Shown here piece by piece: positions 12,754-13,030 of a stretch of 13,030 nucleotides of DNA. The DNA is from Collinsella sp. Its GTDB lineage: Bacteria > Actinomycetota > Coriobacteriia > Coriobacteriales > Coriobacteriaceae. The stretch is taken from positions 80,774-93,803 of the forward strand of contig DXML01000004.1 in NCBI GenBank assembly GCA_019414205.1. The letters run 5' to 3'. The notes beneath the pieces are model-generated. The model saw only the letters and a program-made list of their open reading frames with translations. It was not told where the DNA came from and did no database searches. The translations under genes were made by a program, and so were the position numbers. Numbering within the stretch: the stretch's first letter is position 1; every line of letters starts with the position of its first letter.

Positions 12754-13030
12754 CTTCTCTATATATAAGAACGCCTGGCGGCCAAAACCAGCCTTTTACC
12801 GACAGGAAACCAAAACCTGATGCCTTTAGAGTAAAGTAGCGCTCCAGAGATGACCGACGCCTCAACACCTATAAACCAGCTGGTCATCGCCAATATCAGA
12901 AGCCAATGCTTCAGTTTTAACCTCAGTGATGCGACTGAGGGACCTATTCATTTGTGAACAAAATATGGAGTGCGCGATTCCCGCCCCCGGCGCCCCTCCG
13001 GTCTGGCAATATATCTCCTTGCCGCGCGGC
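12754..13030. other. Right-edge region without a convincing gene
   Basis: Apart from the doubtful minus-strand frame, this stretch holds an A/T-rich TATATATAAG (12761-12770), an inverted repeat CCTCAGT-ACTGAGG with a 6-nt loop (12921-12940), and a very G/C-rich segment (about 12975-13000). No RNA gene or promoter with both boxes was found. Confidence 0.5.
12862..13030 (-). CDS. Short open frame entering from the right edge (minus strand), doubtful
   Basis: On the minus strand one frame is open from the window edge to a TGA at 12864-12862, about 55 codons. It includes MNRSLSRITEVKTEALASD and ends DDQLVYRC. A second minus frame ends at the same place as that internal methionine, with HILFTNE. 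I recognise neither, and no ribosome site precedes the internal ATG. The composition is protein-like, so this may be the tail of a gene outside the window, or degraded DNA. Confidence 0.25.
   Translation of the reverse strand, partial: PRGKEIYCQTGGAPGAGIAHSIFCSQMNRSLSRITEVKTEALASDIGDDQLVYRC

Noticed and set aside
12728..12760. Second tRNA gene around the T-arm-like palindrome
   Set aside because: Only a T-arm can be formed; no acceptor, D or anticodon arm matches around it.

Overview
The window looks like chromosomal DNA from a high-GC gut actinobacterium of the class Coriobacteriia, most like Collinsella. This is inferred from protein character, G/C-rich third codon positions, AAGGAG-type ribosome binding sites and gene content. 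No database search was possible. The genes with a confident call all lie on the + strand.

Left and centre (1-11346) is ordinary core and regulatory sequence. After an edge fragment come purB (adenylosuccinate lyase) with a strong terminator, and an ATGA-overlapping pair made of a membrane-anchored family-3 solute-binding protein and a membrane diguanylate cyclase with a GGDEF domain. Next is a TAATG-overlapping pair: a small TSCPD-domain cysteine protein and a Tat-exported lipoprotein of unknown function. An OmpR-type response regulator and its sensor histidine kinase follow. Then purC (SAICAR synthetase) is joined directly to a small basic two-helix membrane protein that ends in a terminator. 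An M29 metallo-aminopeptidase closes the block. purB and purC act in the same pathway: PurC makes SAICAR, and PurB cleaves SAICAR and later adenylosuccinate.

Right end (11347-13030) is accessory in character. A complete tRNA-Lys(UUU) with its own promoter and terminator is followed by a palindrome-rich stretch. That stretch ends in a 19-bp exact copy of the tRNA 3' end. Behind it lies a visibly more A/T-rich TraX-family membrane protein gene. Next is an 83-codon open frame with no start that reads like the C-terminal tail of a large serine recombinase. It is followed by a second, diverged copy of the tRNA's downstream terminator block, including a T-arm-like palindrome. The last 300 bases hold no convincing gene, apart from a short open frame on the minus strand running off the edge. 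The simplest reading is a decayed integrative element, or a nested set of insertions, at a tRNA-Lys gene, with traX as surviving cargo.

The most interesting points are the tRNA-Lys/TraX/recombinase-remnant locus and the solute-binding protein plus diguanylate cyclase sensory pair. No clearly new large system is visible.
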